From Closterium sp. Naga37s-1 (taxonomy: Eukaryota > Streptophyta > Zygnematophyceae > Desmidiales > Closteriaceae), in the NCBI GenBank assembly GCA_947471745.1, contig CANJKZ010000092.1, positions 1,798,001-1,862,000 on the forward strand: DNA of 64,000 nt. The letters are read 5' to 3'. The notes under the pieces are model-generated. The model was not told where the DNA came from. It searched no databases and saw nothing but the letters and a program-made list of their open reading frames with translations. This document shows positions 1 to 11,509 of the stretch, piece by piece. The position numbers and the translations under genes are program-made. The stretch's first letter is position 1, and every line of letters begins with the position of its first letter.

Positions 1-96
1 GAAGCAAGTGGGTACAAGTAGTAAACCTAAAAGTGTTGTACCCAATATTGTCTACCCCGCTACAGCCTACACAGACTATAGCATATAAGTTTGACA
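1..96 (-). repeat. copia-1 3' LTR, truncated by window edge
   Basis: This is the 3' LTR of copia-1 read on the minus strand. It ends on the plus strand with TTTGACA at 96 and matches, with scattered differences, the LTR at 13,670-13,800, for example the shared CTACAGCCTACACAGACTAT. The rest of the LTR lies left of position 1. Confidence 0.85.
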
Positions 97-265
97 CACC
101 CCCATAGGCAAAGTGGGGGAGAACAAGAGGTCACAAGACCAGTCAAGAAGAGCAAAGCAAGCTCAGGGTGGATCACGATGTCACCACGCATTCCGAGCAC
201 AAGCAAGCGGCCACAAGGCCAGTTCACATGCAGAGTTATATAAAGCAGAACAAGCAAGATAGTGA
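97..265 (-). other. copia-1 polypurine tract and 3' untranslated region
   Basis: Next to the LTR the minus strand reads CTATGGGGGTGTG, a polypurine-tract-like primer for plus-strand DNA synthesis. The same motif sits just before the 3' LTRs of copia-2, copia-3 and copia-4. The remaining ~150 bp up to the RNase H stop look untranslated. Confidence 0.65.
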
Positions 266-3200
266 TCACAACCTAGCAAGTGTAAGCATGCAGGTATATA
301 TATAGAGATCACAGTACAAGCAAAGACAAGAAGTGAGCAAGTGAGGCCAAGTGGGCACAAGGCCTAGAACAAAACGGAACCGCTGATGATCACAAGGCTG
401 AAGTGCCTTGGTGAAGATATCAGCAATGTTGGCCTGAGAGGCCACGTAAAGACGAAGCTGACCACGCTGCTGCAACTCTCGAGCAAGGAAGTAGCGAAGA
501 GCGATGTGCTTCATTCTGTGCTCTAGTCTCTGCTCGCGACACAAGGCAAGCATTGCCTTGTTGTCGACGTACAAAACTGGAGGAGAACGAGGCGCCTCGC
601 CCAGGTCGGTCAGCAGGTAGGTGAGCCAGCGTAGCTCCTGTGCAGCCATGGCCCCTGCGTAGATCTCAGCCTCACAGCTGGAGCTGAGAACAAAAGACGA
701 GCGGGTAGACCGCCACGAAACAGAACCGGAGCCAAGGCTGAAGGTGTAACCCTGTGACGACAGCTGCGTAGCCAAGTCGTCAACCCAAGAAGCGTCTGCG
801 TGACCAGTGAGGACAACCGAACCCCGTCCTCCAAGCACAAGCCCCATGCCCGACGTACTACACAAGTAGCGCATCACCCTCTTAGCTGTCTTCCAGTGCT
901 CTGGTCGGTGTCTCCCGGGCGCAACGTAGCGTGCCAGGATGCTAAGAGGGTAAGCAAGGACGAGTGCAGGTCATCAGGTACTTGAGGCAGCCCACAAGCT
1001 CTGGATACGGGCCACTCGGCTCTACGGACTCATCCGAAGGCAGAGCTGAGAGCGAGTGACCGGTAGGCAGAGGAGTGGACTGTGGCGAGGAGTACTGGAA
1101 GTCGAAGCGCTGAAGGACCTGCTGCTGCACCATGTGTGACTGAGTCAGGGTGATGGTGCGGCGTGCTCTGTCCCGAGTGATCTGCAAGCCAAGATAGCTG
1201 CGCAGCTCACCGAGGTCTGTGCACGTGTGTCTCTTCTGCAGCTCCGACTTCACTAGAGTCAGTGCCTTAGTGTCAGCAGTGGCAAAAACCAAGTCATCGA
1301 CGTACACGAGGATGTAAAACGGCGGCAGCGAAGTATCGGTGCGTAGAAAAAGCGACGGGTCAGCAGTAGAAGGAGCAAACCCAAGAGCCGCAAGAGTCGT
1401 ACTCAGTGTGTCGTGCTACTCGCGAGGCGCCTGGCAGAGACCGTAGACTGGCCGCCGGAGGCTCCACTGGGTACCAGGAGGAAACGACCCAGTGAAGCCA
1501 GAGTGGAGCTCGTAGTCACGCTGAGCGGCGACGTGCAGCAGAACCCAAAGAGTGGTCATCTTCGGGGTAGGGGAGAAGGTCTGGAAGAAGTCAACTCCCT
1601 CTCGCTGATTGAAGCCTCGAGCAACGTAACGCGCCTTGAAGACAGGTGGAGAACCCGGCAGCCGCTTCACCCTGAAAATCCACATGCCACTGACAATGTT
1701 CGCCCCAGGCGGGGGAACCTTGTCGACGTAGGTGCCTGTGAACTTCCAGGAAGCCATCTCTGTGTCCATGGCTGTCTGCCACTGAGAGGAGTAGGGACCC
1801 TCTATCGCCTCTGCGTAAGAGCGCGAGGTAGGGTTGTCTGGTGCATCCGGGTCTCCCTCAGGGGCAAGCAGCATGGACACGACATGAGGTAAAGCAGCGG
1901 CAAAGCACTCAAACTCCTCCTGTCTGTTCTCAAGGACGTCCGTGCCAAGAGCACACTCACCCCCGACGGATGGAGGACAGACTGACTCAGACTCAGCAAC
2001 AAGACTAGCAGCGTAGTCTAGACGACAGGCGGCAGCAAAGTCAACAAGCTCAGCAACTAGAGCAGACGCAGCAGTGGACTCAAACGAAGGGTCAGTGACA
2101 ACAGTGGCCAGGATACGCGTGACAGTAGGACTAGCAGCACGAAGGGAGTCAGACACCGGGTCAGCAAGGGAAGGAAGAGAGGAGGCAGGAGGAGACGGCA
2201 GAGGGATACGCTGTGGAGCAGTGGAAGGACGAAGTGTCATATAGTGAGTGGCGGGGACGGGAGGAGTACGCTGACGCGGAACACGACGACCAGTGCGGAC
2301 AGCGCGAACAGGCGACCCAGGACGATACTCAGGCGACTCAGGACGAGACCCAGGCGACGCAGGACGAGACTCATGCTCACGATGCTCCGTAAGACCTCTA
2401 GTCGGCCCAGAGTAAGGAGAAGGACTAGGCAGTGGAGAGGCTGGCTATAAATGCGACTGCGACTGGACATGCGGTGGACTCAGTATGGGAGGAGTAGGAC
2501 CAGTAGAAGGCGGGAGGCCAAGAACCTGCTGAAGGAGCGGAACGTAGTACGGCCGCGGCCGCGCAGCGCCTCCAGAAACAGCAAAGACAGCACTAGTACC
2601 CTCAGCTCCAAGGACTCCGGCTACAACTCCCGCAGCACCACCAGCTCCAGCTTCTGCAGCACCTCCAGCAGCAACAGCTCCAGCGCCTCCAGCTCCAACT
2701 CCTGCAGCACCACCAGCCCCAGCAGCTCCAGTACCTCCAGTACGAGCACCTTCGGGACGAGCGGCTCCAGCACCTCCAGCACCAGCAGTACCTCCAGCAG
2801 CTCTAGCAGCTCCAGCACCAGCAGCACCTCCAGCAGCTCCAGCACCAGCAGCACCTCCAGCAGCTCCAGCACCAGCAGCGCCTCCAGCAGCTCCAGCACC
2901 AGCAGCACCACGACAGCGCCGAGCGTACCACTCACGCAGCCGCTGTGGAGAGAGGGGCTCCCGCCGTGACGGGACACCCGGAGGACCTCCAGACTCAGCA
3001 CGCTCAGGCTCAGCACCCCCAGACTCAGCACCCCCAGGCTCAGTACCCCTAGGCTCAGCACCCCCAGGCTCCGCACCCTCAGACTCAGCAGCCCTAGGCT
3101 CAGCACCCCCAGGCCCCGCACCCGCAGGCTCAGCACCCCTAGCAGCACCAGAGTCGACAGCTACCTCGACCGGCTCGACAGGGTCTACCTGGGACACACC

Positions 3201-4630
3201 TGAGGGGGCAGGACCCTGAGGGGGGAGGGGGTCTACCGGAGGAGCACCTGGTGCTAGGAAGAGCGGCGGGGGGGGGAGAGGGGCAGTGCAGTAGGGAAAG
3301 AGATGGTAGTAAGATACCGACTCGTCAAATGTGACATCCTGAAAGGACAGAACACGGCGCGAGGTGGGGTGGTAAAACTGCCACCCAGGCGCGTCAAGGG
3401 GGAAGCCAAGGAAAACGCAGGGAACAGCACGAGAGGACAGCTTGTCCTCAGACAAGAGGGAAGCCAAGGAAAACGCAGGAAAAAGCTCGAGATCCCCAGA
3501 CACGGTACACAGACGCATCGCCAACCTTCTTCGTCCACCGCAGAGTAGGTGTGGTCTCCGGCAAGGAGACACGAGGCCGAAGGTTGATTTGATGCGCAGC
3601 GTACTGAACCGCGAACGGCCACAGAAAATGGGGAGCAGCCGCATGGATCATGGACGTACGAGCGACGTCCATGACCATGCCAATGCGGCGCTCAGAAATC
3701 CCATTCTGCTGTGGGGAGGCTGGAAGCGTGAACGTCTGGCGGATGCCCTCCACACGAGAGAAAGCCCTCAGAAGGTCGAAGGAAAACTCACCACCTCTGT
3801 CTGAGTGCAGACGCAGAACAGGAAAGTCCGAGCCAAAACTCTCTCTGAGCTGGAGACGAGCAGCGCGGATCCAGTCGAGCAACAGCTCAGTGACCTCACC
3901 CTTGCGGCGCAAGGGGAAGACTGTGGTGTAACGCGAGTAGTCGTCAACGACCAGCAGGAAGTAACGCTCGTGACCCTGTCCACGGACGCGGGCTGGGCCC
4001 CACACGTCCATGTGGAGAGTCTGCAGAGGAGCCTCTGTCGGAGGAAACTCGGAGGAGTGAGGAGCGGCGCGCTGCCGGCCCTCAACACAAAGAACACAGG
4101 TAGGGGCAGGCCCCGAAGGAAGGGGAGGGAGGGACCGGGGGAGACCTGAGACAAGGAAACGGGAGGCCATACCTCGAAGACGAGGCAGGGAGGGGTGACC
4201 AAGGCAGTGGTGCCAAAGGAGAGTCTCGTGTGACAGAGGACGACACGAGCAGGGGGCAGACGCTGGACTAGACCTGGACGCAGCAGCAAACACCTGACCT
4301 GACGCGGCTACCTGACCAGACTCAGCAACCGGAGGAGACTCAGTAGTCATTGTGTACAGGCTCGACCCAGGCTGACGGGTGAACGTGGCCAGGTGGCGGC
4401 CCATCCGAGAGCAAGTACAGTGGGTCACACGCTGACCTCCCAGGGTGAACTGGTCAACCCACGCGTCCTGGAGGTCAGCTCCACTCACCAAGTTCGTAGA
4501 GAACGAGTGTGGTGCTGTCACGAAAGAAGGAGCGTGAAGCATCTGAGTCAAGTGTGAAGGTGTGCAAGGCCTCAGTAGGTGCAGTACCAGAGAGATCAGA
4601 CTCAACAGTACCTGGAGCAGCAGACTCACT
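266..4630 (-). pseudogene. copia-1 pol remnant: protease, integrase, RT, RNase H
   Basis: Read from 4,630 down. The protease motif is DSDAS where DSGAS is expected. Integrase (about 4,290-3,250) has the zinc-binding HHCC region (LWHHCLGHPSLPRLRG and CVLCVEGRQ), core MDVWGP, HSDRGGEF and NGISERR. A Gly/Ala/Glu/Pro repeat linker follows at about 3,180-2,560. The RT part at 2,240-1,416 reads WIFRVKRLPGSPPVFKARYV and then jumps from YELHS to GFTGSFPPG, so RT motif A with its catalytic Asp is deleted. YVDDLVF is at about 1,305. RNase H (877-266) has HADASWVDDLA, SCEAEIYAGAMAAQELRW and YVDNKAML. Frameshifts split the reading into at least five pieces. It is non-functional but clearly copia. Confidence 0.88.
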
Positions 4631-4760
4631 TGTCAGACATATATGATATAGCCTGTGTAGGCTGTAGTGCGGTAGACAATAGGGGGTACAGCTTTTCTAG
4701 GGTTTCATACTTGTACCTTTCTCATTCCTAGTCAATTCATTCCTCGTTCTTATTCTCACA
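4631..4760 (+). repeat. copia-2 5' LTR (130 bp)
   Basis: It starts TGTCAGACATATATG and ends TATTCTCACA, with terminal inverted TGT...ACA. It matches 11,375-11,504 except at three sites and is followed directly by the primer binding site. Confidence 0.93.
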
Positions 4761-4773
4761 TGGTATTAGAGCA
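4761..4773 (+). other. copia-2 primer binding site
   Basis: TGGTATTAGAGCA follows the LTR directly. It resembles the usual TGGTATCAGAGC complementary to the 3' end of initiator tRNA-Met, with one change. Confidence 0.8.
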
Positions 4774-5867
4774 CAATCGTTCCTAGGGCCCACCGAACGT
4801 TCCGCCCTGCCCTAACTGATTTTTTTTTTTTAGCTACCCCTGCGGCTGCGCTGCCCTTGCAGCCCGCGTGCTGCCCCTGCGACCGTGCTGCCACTGCAGC
4901 CGTGCCTTCCCCTGCAGCCGTGCCTGCCCCTGCAGCCGTGCCTGCCTCTGCAGCCCGTGGGAGCTGCCCCTGCAGCCCGCGCGCCGCCCCCTTGAGCAGC
5001 TGTGCCTGCCCCTGCAGCCGTGCCTGCCCCTGCATCCCGTGGGCGCTGCCCTTGCAGCCGTGCCTGCCTCTGCAGCCCGTGGGAACTGCCTCTGCAGCCC
5101 GCGCGCCGCCCTCAACCGTGCTCGTCGCGATGCCCCTTCGGTACCCGCGCGGCGTCCCCCCCCCTGCTCGTCGCGGCGCCCCCTGGGCGCCTTCCCTACT
5201 CGTCGCGGCGCCCCCGGGGCGTCGCCCCTGCTCGTCGCGGCGTCCCCTGGGCGCCGTCCCTGCTTGTCGCGACGCCCCCGGGGTGTCGCCCCTGCTCGTC
5301 GCGGCGCCCCCTGGGCGCCGTCCCTGCTCGTCGCGACGCCCCTGGGGCGTCACCCCTGCTCGTCGCGGCGCCCCCTGGGAGCCGTTCCTGTTCGTCGCGG
5401 CGCCCCCTGGGCGCCTTCCCTGCTCGTCGCGGCGCCCCCGGGGCGCCTTCCCTGCTCGTCGCGGCGCCCCCGGGGCGCCTTCCCTGCTCGTCGCGGCGCC
5501 CCCAGGGCGTCGCCCCTGCTCGTCGCGGCGCCCCCCCTGCAGCAGTTGCCTCGGAGCCCCGCCCTGCTGCAGCTGCCGCGGAGCCCCCTACAGCAGTCGT
5601 GGCCCCGCCCTGCAGCAGCTGCCGAGGAGCCCCCTGCCGCTGACGCGGCCCCGCCCTGCAGCTGTCCCGGCCCCGCCGTCGCCGCCGTCGTGCGCCTACC
5701 GTGCTCGCACGGCGAGCGCCTGCCCTTCCCGCCACTGGTGAGCACTTGCCCTACCCGCGCTTCCCGCGCGCCTGCCTTACTAGCGCGCTGCCACACTGCC
5801 CTGCCTGTGCTGCTACTACTGCTGGTACTGCTACTCCTGCTGCTGCTTCTCCTGGCGGTGGCCAGGT
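4774..5867 (+). repeat. copia-2 GC-rich leader with tandem repeats, non-coding
   Basis: Two kinds of repeat fill this stretch. The first (about 4,850-5,110) varies on TGCCCCTGCAGCCGTGCC. The second (about 5,150-5,530) is built on CTCGTCGCGGCGCCCC; neighbouring units at 5,423, 5,455 and 5,487 lie 32 bp apart. A 32-bp period does not preserve a reading frame, and all frames look alike and open (proline, alanine, arginine), so the long ORFs here are a composition effect. It stands where the leader and N-terminal Gag would be expected. Confidence 0.7.
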
Positions 5868-6660
5868 GCAGCTCCAGCGACGTCCGCGTGAGTCCCTCAC
5901 GCCCCAGCAGCTACGTGAGTGGTACGCAAGTTGGGGTTGTAGGGGTGGCCGCGCTGCTACTGCTGCTACTGCTGTTACTGCTGCTACTGCTGCTACTGCG
6001 GCTACTACTGCTACTGCTGCTCCTGGCGGTGGCCAGATGCAGCTCCAGCGACGTCCGCGTGTGTCCCTCACGCCCCAGCAGCTTCGTGAGTGGTACGCTA
6101 GTTGGGGTTGTAGGGGTGGCCGTGGTGGGAGTCGCCCTGGAGCGGGTCGTTCGGGAGCTTCTTGTAATGACCAGGTGCAGCGGCAGCGGCGTCCGCGCGC
6201 GGTTCTTTCGCCCCAGCAGCTTCGTGAGTGGTACGCTCAGAGTGGAGGGTCACGGAGTACTGCTCGCTGCCCGTACGTCATTCGCACTGGTGCTCGGGCT
6301 GGTCAGCCTTGCGGGACGATTGGTCACACAGAGTCCCGCTGCTTCTCCCGTCTGAGCGACGCCTGGCGTACAGAGTTTGGCGACGCGGCTGAGCTCCCTG
6401 ACTGGGTGGATATCTTTGCTCTTGACTATGATGCTATCCTCACTGCCATGTATGCATTGCTTACTAGTGCTGAGGGTGCCTGTTACCTGTGTGTGCCGCC
6501 TGACCCAGGTATAGAGTCTGCTGCTCTAGGTGCTGGTGAGGCTGCTGCTCAAGGTGCTGGTGCGTCTCCTGCTCCAGGTGCCGGTGAGGCTGCTGCTCTA
6601 GGCGCTAGGGAGTCCACTCCTCCAGGTGCTGGTGAGTCTGCTCTCTCTGGTACTGCGCCT
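5868..6660 (+). pseudogene. copia-2 gag C-terminal remnant with three LREWYA modules and a zinc-knuckle-like motif
   Basis: Three successive copies of a module ending QLREWYA are seen at about 5,890, 6,060 and 6,200, separated by Ala/Thr runs from GCT/ACT triplets. Next comes CPYVIRTGARAGQPCG followed by GH and RC, a Cys-x13-Cys-x4-His-x4-Cys pattern in place of the usual Cys-x2-Cys-x4-His-x4-Cys. Then comes DIFALDYDAILTAMYALL, also found in copia-1 and copia-3, and repeats on GAGEAAALGA. The frame shifts before the protease. No N-terminal Gag domain precedes it. Role by position: nucleic-acid-binding part of Gag. Confidence 0.7.
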
Positions 6661-9600
6661 GCTGCGGCCTTGCACACTTCACCCTTGACTCGGGTGCTTC
6701 CCGCTCCTTCTTTCGCGACTGCACCACACTCTCGCTGCTCAGTCAGCCAGTGGCAATCTCTCTGGCTGACCCCTCTGGGGGTCCGGTCCTTGCACACTCC
6801 TCCACGGTTCTGCCATGTCCTGCGGTCCCGTCTGGCTCTCTGTCTGGCCTCCACCTCCCCTCGTTCTCCACGAACTTGGTGAGTGGAGCTGACCTTCAGG
6901 ACGCGTGGGTTGACCAGTTCACTCCTGGAGGTCAGCGGGTGACCCACTGTTCGTGTACTCGCACGGGCCGGCACCTGGCCACGTTCACTCGTCAGCCAGG
7001 GTCGAGCCTGTACACCCTGTCTACCGTGTCTCCTCCGGTTGCTGAGTCTGGTCAGGTAGCTGCGTCGGGTTAGGTGTTTGCTGCAGCGTCCCGGTCTAGT
7101 CCTGAGTCTGCCCCCTGCTCGTGTCGCCTCCTGTCTCACCAGACTCTACTCTGGCACCACCGCCTTGGTCACCCCTCCCTGCCTCGTCTCCGAGGCATGG
7201 CCTCCCGTGTCCTTGTCACTGGTCTTCCCCGGTCTCTCCCTCTCCTTCCCCCGGGGCCTGCCCCTACCTGCGTTCCTTGCGTCGAGGGTCGGCAGCGTGC
7301 CGCCCCTCACTCCTCCGAGTTTCCTCCCACGGAGGCTCCCTTGCAGACTCTTCACATGGACGTGTGGGGCCCAGCCCGCGTCCGTGGACAGGATCACGAG
7401 CGCTACTATCTGCTGGTCGTTGACGACTACTCGCGTTACACCACAGTCTTCCCCTTGCACCGCAAGGGTGAGGTCACTGAGGTGCTGATCGACTGGATCC
7501 GCGCTGCCCGTCTCCAGCTCAGAGAGAGTTTCGGCTCGGACTTTCCTGTTCTGCGTCTGCACTCCGACAGAGGTGGAGAGTTTTCCTCCGACCTTCTGCA
7601 GGCCTTCTGTCGTGCGGAGGGCATCCGCCAGACGTTCACGCTTCCGGCCTCTCCACAGCAAAATGGGATTGCTGAGCGCCGCATTGGCATGGTCATGGAC
7701 GTCGCTCGTACGTCCATGATCCATGCGGCTGCTCCCCATTTTCTGTGGCCGTTCGCGGTTCAGTACGCGGCGCATCAGATCAACCTCCAGCCCCGGGTCT
7801 CCGTGCCGGAGACCACACCTACTCTGCGGTGGACGGGGAAGGTTGGCGATGCGTCTGCGTTCCGTGTCTGGGGATCTCGAGCTTTCGTCCGCGACTTGTC
7901 TGCGGACAAGCTGTCCTCCCGTGCTGTTCCCTGCGTCTTCCTTGGCTTCCCCCCTGACGCGCCTGGTTGGCAGTTTTACCACCCCACCTCGCGCCGTGTT
8001 CTGTCCTCTTAGGACGTCACGTTTGACGAGTCGGTTCCTTACTACCGTCTCTTCCCCTACCGCGCTGCCCTCTCCCCCCCCCCCGCCGCTCTTCCTCACG
8101 CCTGTCCTCCCCCGGTAGACCCCCTCCCCCCTCAGGGTCCTGCCCCCTCAGGTGTGTCCCAGGTAGACGCAGTCGAGCCTGTCGAGGTAGCTGTTGACTC
8201 TGGTGCTGCTAGGGGTGCTGAGCCTGGGGGTGCCGGGTCTGGGGGTGTTGAGCCTGAGCGTGCGGAGCCTGGGGGTGCTGAGTTTGGGGGTGCTGAGCCT
8301 GGGGGTGCTGAGTCTGGGGGTGCTGAGCCTGGGGGTGCTGAGTCTGGGGGTGCGGAGCCTGAGGGTGCTGAGCCTGCGCGTGTGGAGTCTGGAGGTGCTG
8401 CGCCTGGAGGTCCTTCGGGTGCTTCGTCCCGGCGGGAACCACTCTCTCGATAGCAGCTGCGCGAGTGGTTTGCTCGCCGCTGGAGCCGTGATGCTGGAGT
8501 TGGTGGTTCTACGGGCGCTGGAGGTCCTGCTGCTGCTGGAGCTGCTGGGGGTTCTGGAGCCACTGGACTCGGAGGTGCTCGTACTGGAGCTGCTGGGGCT
8601 GGAGCTGCTGGAGGTGCTGGAGCTGACGGTACTACTGGACCAGGTGCTGCTGGAGATGCCGGCCCTAGCGCTGCTGGAGCTGCTGGGGCTTCTGGTGGTC
8701 CTGCTGGAGCTGGAGGTGCTGGAGCTGGAGGTGTTGCTGGAGCCGGTGCTCCTGGGGGTGCTGGAGTTGGCGCTTCTGGTGCTGCTGGAGGTGCTGCTCG
8801 AGCTGGTGGTGCTGCTGGAGTTGGAGGTGCTGCCACTGGGGGTATTGGTGCTGTCCCTGCTGGTTCTGGAGGAGCTGCGCGGCCGTGGCCGTACTACGTT
8901 CCGCTCCTTCAGCAGGTTCTTGGTCTTCCGCCTTCTCCTGGTCCCGCTCCTTCCTTAGAGTGTCCACTGCCAGTCCAGTCGCCGTCACAGTTACAGCCCG
9001 CCTCCCCACTGCCTGCTCCTTCTCCTAACACTGGTCCGACCGGAGGTCTTACTAAGCGTCGTGAGCTTGAGTCTTGTCCTGCGTCCCCTGTTCGTGCTGC
9101 TCGCATTGGTCGTCGTGGTTCGCGTCAGCGTCCTTCTGCTGTCCCTGGCACGCACTGGCTCTGCGTCTGTCCACTGCTCCGCAGCGTGTCTCTCTGCCGT
9201 CTCCTCGTGCGTCCTCTTTTCCTGCCCTTGCTGACCCGGAGTCTGACTCCCTTCGTGCTGCTAGTCCTACTGTCACGCGTCTCCTGGCCTATGTTGTCAC
9301 TGACCCTTCCTTTGAGTCCACTGCTGCGTCTGCCTTAGTTGCTGAGCTTGTCGACTTTGCTGCTCACTGTCGTCTAGACTACGCCGCGAGTCTTGTTGCT
9401 GAGTCTGAGTCTGTCTGTCCTCCGTCCGTCGGGGGTGAGTGTGCTCTTGGCACGGACGTCCTTGAGGACAGGCAGGAGGACTTTGAGTACTTTGCAGCCG
9501 CTGTACCTCATCTCGTGTCCATGCTGATTGCACCTGAGGGAGACCCGGATGCACCAGACATCCCGACCTCGCGCTCTTACGTAGAGGCGATAGAGGGTCC

Positions 9601-11085
9601 CTACTCCTCTCAGTGGCAGTCAGCCATGGACGCAGAGATGGCATCCTGGAAGTCCACAGGCACCTGCGTCGACGAGGTTCCCCCTCCTGGGGCGAACATC
9701 GTCAGTGGCATGTGGATTTTCAGGGTGAAGCGGCCGCCGGGTTCTCCGCCTGTCTTCAAGGCGCGTTACGTTGCTCGAGGCTTCAGTCAGCGACAGGGAG
9801 TTGACTTCTTCCAGACCTTCTCCCCGACCCCGAAGATGACCACTATTTGGGTTCTGCTGCACGTCGCTGCTCAGCGTGACTACGAGCTTCACTCTCTTGA
9901 CTTCAGCACTGCTTTCCTATAGGGCAGCCTGCACGAGGAGATCTGGCTGCGCCGCCCTCCTGGCTTCACTGGGTCGTTTCTTGCAGGTAACCAGTGGAGC
10001 CTCCGGCGCCCAGTCTACGGTCTCCGCCAGGCGCCCCGTGAGTGGCACGACACACTGAGGACTACGCTTGCGGCTCTTGGGTTTGCTCCTTCTACTGCTG
10101 ACCCGTCGCTGTTTCTGCGCACCGACACTTCACTGCCGCCGTTCTACATCCTCGTGTACGTCGACGACTTGGTCTTTGCCATTGCTGACACTGAGGGACT
10201 CGCCCACGTGAAGTCGGAGCTGCAGAAGAGACACAAGTACACAAACCTGGGTGAACTGCGCAGCTATCTTGGCTTGCAGATCACCCGGGACAGAGCACGG
10301 CGCACCATTACCTTGACTCAGTCACACATGGTGCAGCAGGTCCTTCAGCGCTTTGACTTCACGTACTCCTCGCCTCAGGCCACTCCTCTGTCTACTCGCC
10401 ACTCGCTCTCAGCTCTGCCTTCGGATGAGTCCGTAGAGCCGAGTGGCCCGTACCCAGAGCTTGTTGGCTGCCTCATGTATCTGATGACCTGCACTCGACC
10501 TGACATGGCATACCCTCTTAGCATCTTGGCACGCTATGTTGCTCCTGGGAGACACCGACCAGAGCACATGGCTGCAGCGAAGAGGGTGTTGCGCTACCTG
10601 TGCAGTACGTCGGGCATGGGGCTCGTGCTTGGAGGACGGGCTCGAGTTGTCCTCACTGGTCACGCAGACGCTTCTTGGGTTGACGACTTGGCTACGCAGC
10701 GGTCGTCACAGGGTTACACCTTCAGCCTTGGTTCCGGCTCTGTTTCGTGGCGGTCTACCCGCTCGTCCTCTGTTCTCAGCTCCAGTTGTGAGGCTGAGAT
10801 CTACGCTGGGGCCATGGCTGCACAGGAGTTACGCTGGCTCACCTGCCTGCTGACTGACTTGGGAGAGGCGCCTCGTTCTCCTCTAGTTCTGTACGTCGAC
10901 AACAAGGCCATGCTGGCCTTGTGACAGGAGCACATACTGGAGCACAGAACGAAGCACATTGCTCTGCGCTACTTCCTTGTTTGAGAGTTGCAGCAACGTG
11001 GTCAGCTTCGTCTTGCTTACGTGGCCTCTCAGGCCAACACTGCTGATATCTTCACCAAGGCACTTCAGCCTTGTGATCATCAGCG
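6661..11085 (+). pseudogene. copia-2 pol: broken protease, integrase, RT, RNase H
   Basis: A one-base loss puts the protease DSGAS motif (about 6,690) out of frame. Integrase (7,074-8,012) is complete: LWHHRLGHPSLPRLRG, CVPCVEGRQ, MDVWGP, HSDRGGEF, NGIAERR. Stops occur at 7,071 and 8,010. A repeat linker (8,180-8,900) holds one LREWFA module just after a stop at about 8,451. RT begins near 9,540 (EAIEGPYSSQWQSAMDAEM), has a stop at 9,920 after the motif A region, and YVDDLVF at 10,157. RNase H has HADASW and YVDNKAMLAL, then a stop at 10,922 and another near 10,983. It ends with ADIFTKALQP. Order and motifs are Ty1/copia; it cannot make a full Pol. Confidence 0.9.
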
Positions 11086-11374
11086 TTTTTGTACTATGCT
11101 AGGTCTTGTGCCTACCGGGCCTCACTTGCTTACCTCTTGACTTTGCTTGTACTGTGATCTATATATACATGCTCCTGCATGCTTACCTTTGTTAGGTTGT
11201 GATCACTGTCTTGCTTGTTCACTTTGATTTATAGTCCTGCATGTGAACTGGCCTTGTGGCCTTAGAACCTGTGCTCGGAATGTGTGGTGACGTTGTGATC
11301 CACCCTGAGCTTGCTTTGCTTTGCTTGACTGGTCATGTGACCCCTTGTTCTCCCCCACTTTGCCTATGGGGGTG
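11086..11374 (+). other. copia-2 3' untranslated region and polypurine tract
   Basis: There is no coding signal. It ends in CTATGGGGGTG directly before the 3' LTR, a polypurine tract. The same ~250-bp stretch is recognisable at the 3' ends of copia-1 (minus strand) and copia-3. Confidence 0.65.
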
Positions 11375-11504
11375 TGTCAGACATATATGATATAGCCTTT
11401 GTAGGCTGTAGTGGGGTAGACAATAGGGGGTACAGCTTTTCTAGGGTTTCATACTTGTACCTTTCTCATTCCTAGTCAGTTCATTCCTCGTTCTTATTCT
11501 CACA
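11375..11504 (+). repeat. copia-2 3' LTR (130 bp)
   Basis: It runs from TGTCAGACATATATG to TATTCTCACA, with three differences from the 5' copy, and is followed by the TCACT target duplication at 11,505-11,509. Confidence 0.93.
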
Positions 11505-11509
11505 TCACT

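Larger units (their letters stand above)
4631..11504 (+). mobile_element. copia-2: Ty1/copia element with 130-bp LTRs, inserted in copia-1
   Basis: The element is 6,874 bp between two 130-bp LTRs that differ at 3 positions (about 98% identity, so a fairly young insertion). It is flanked by TCACT at 4,626-4,630 and 11,505-11,509, the 5-bp duplication expected of copia integrase. A primer binding site follows the 5' LTR and a purine tract precedes the 3' LTR. It sits opposite to copia-1, in its gag-protease junction. The expected N-terminal Gag domain, still readable in copia-1, is absent; that space holds GC-rich tandem repeats. Pol has several stops. It is therefore not autonomous. Confidence 0.93.

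Noticed and set aside
1413-1892. Plus-strand ORFs opposite copia-1 RT and integrase (also at 3,442 and 3,805)
   Set aside because: Shadow frames of the minus-strand pol; no conservation tested or expected.
4857-6355. Long Pro/Ala/Arg-rich ORFs on both strands of the copia-2 leader
   Set aside because: They come from a 32-bp GC-rich repeat open in all frames; no domain and no frame preference.
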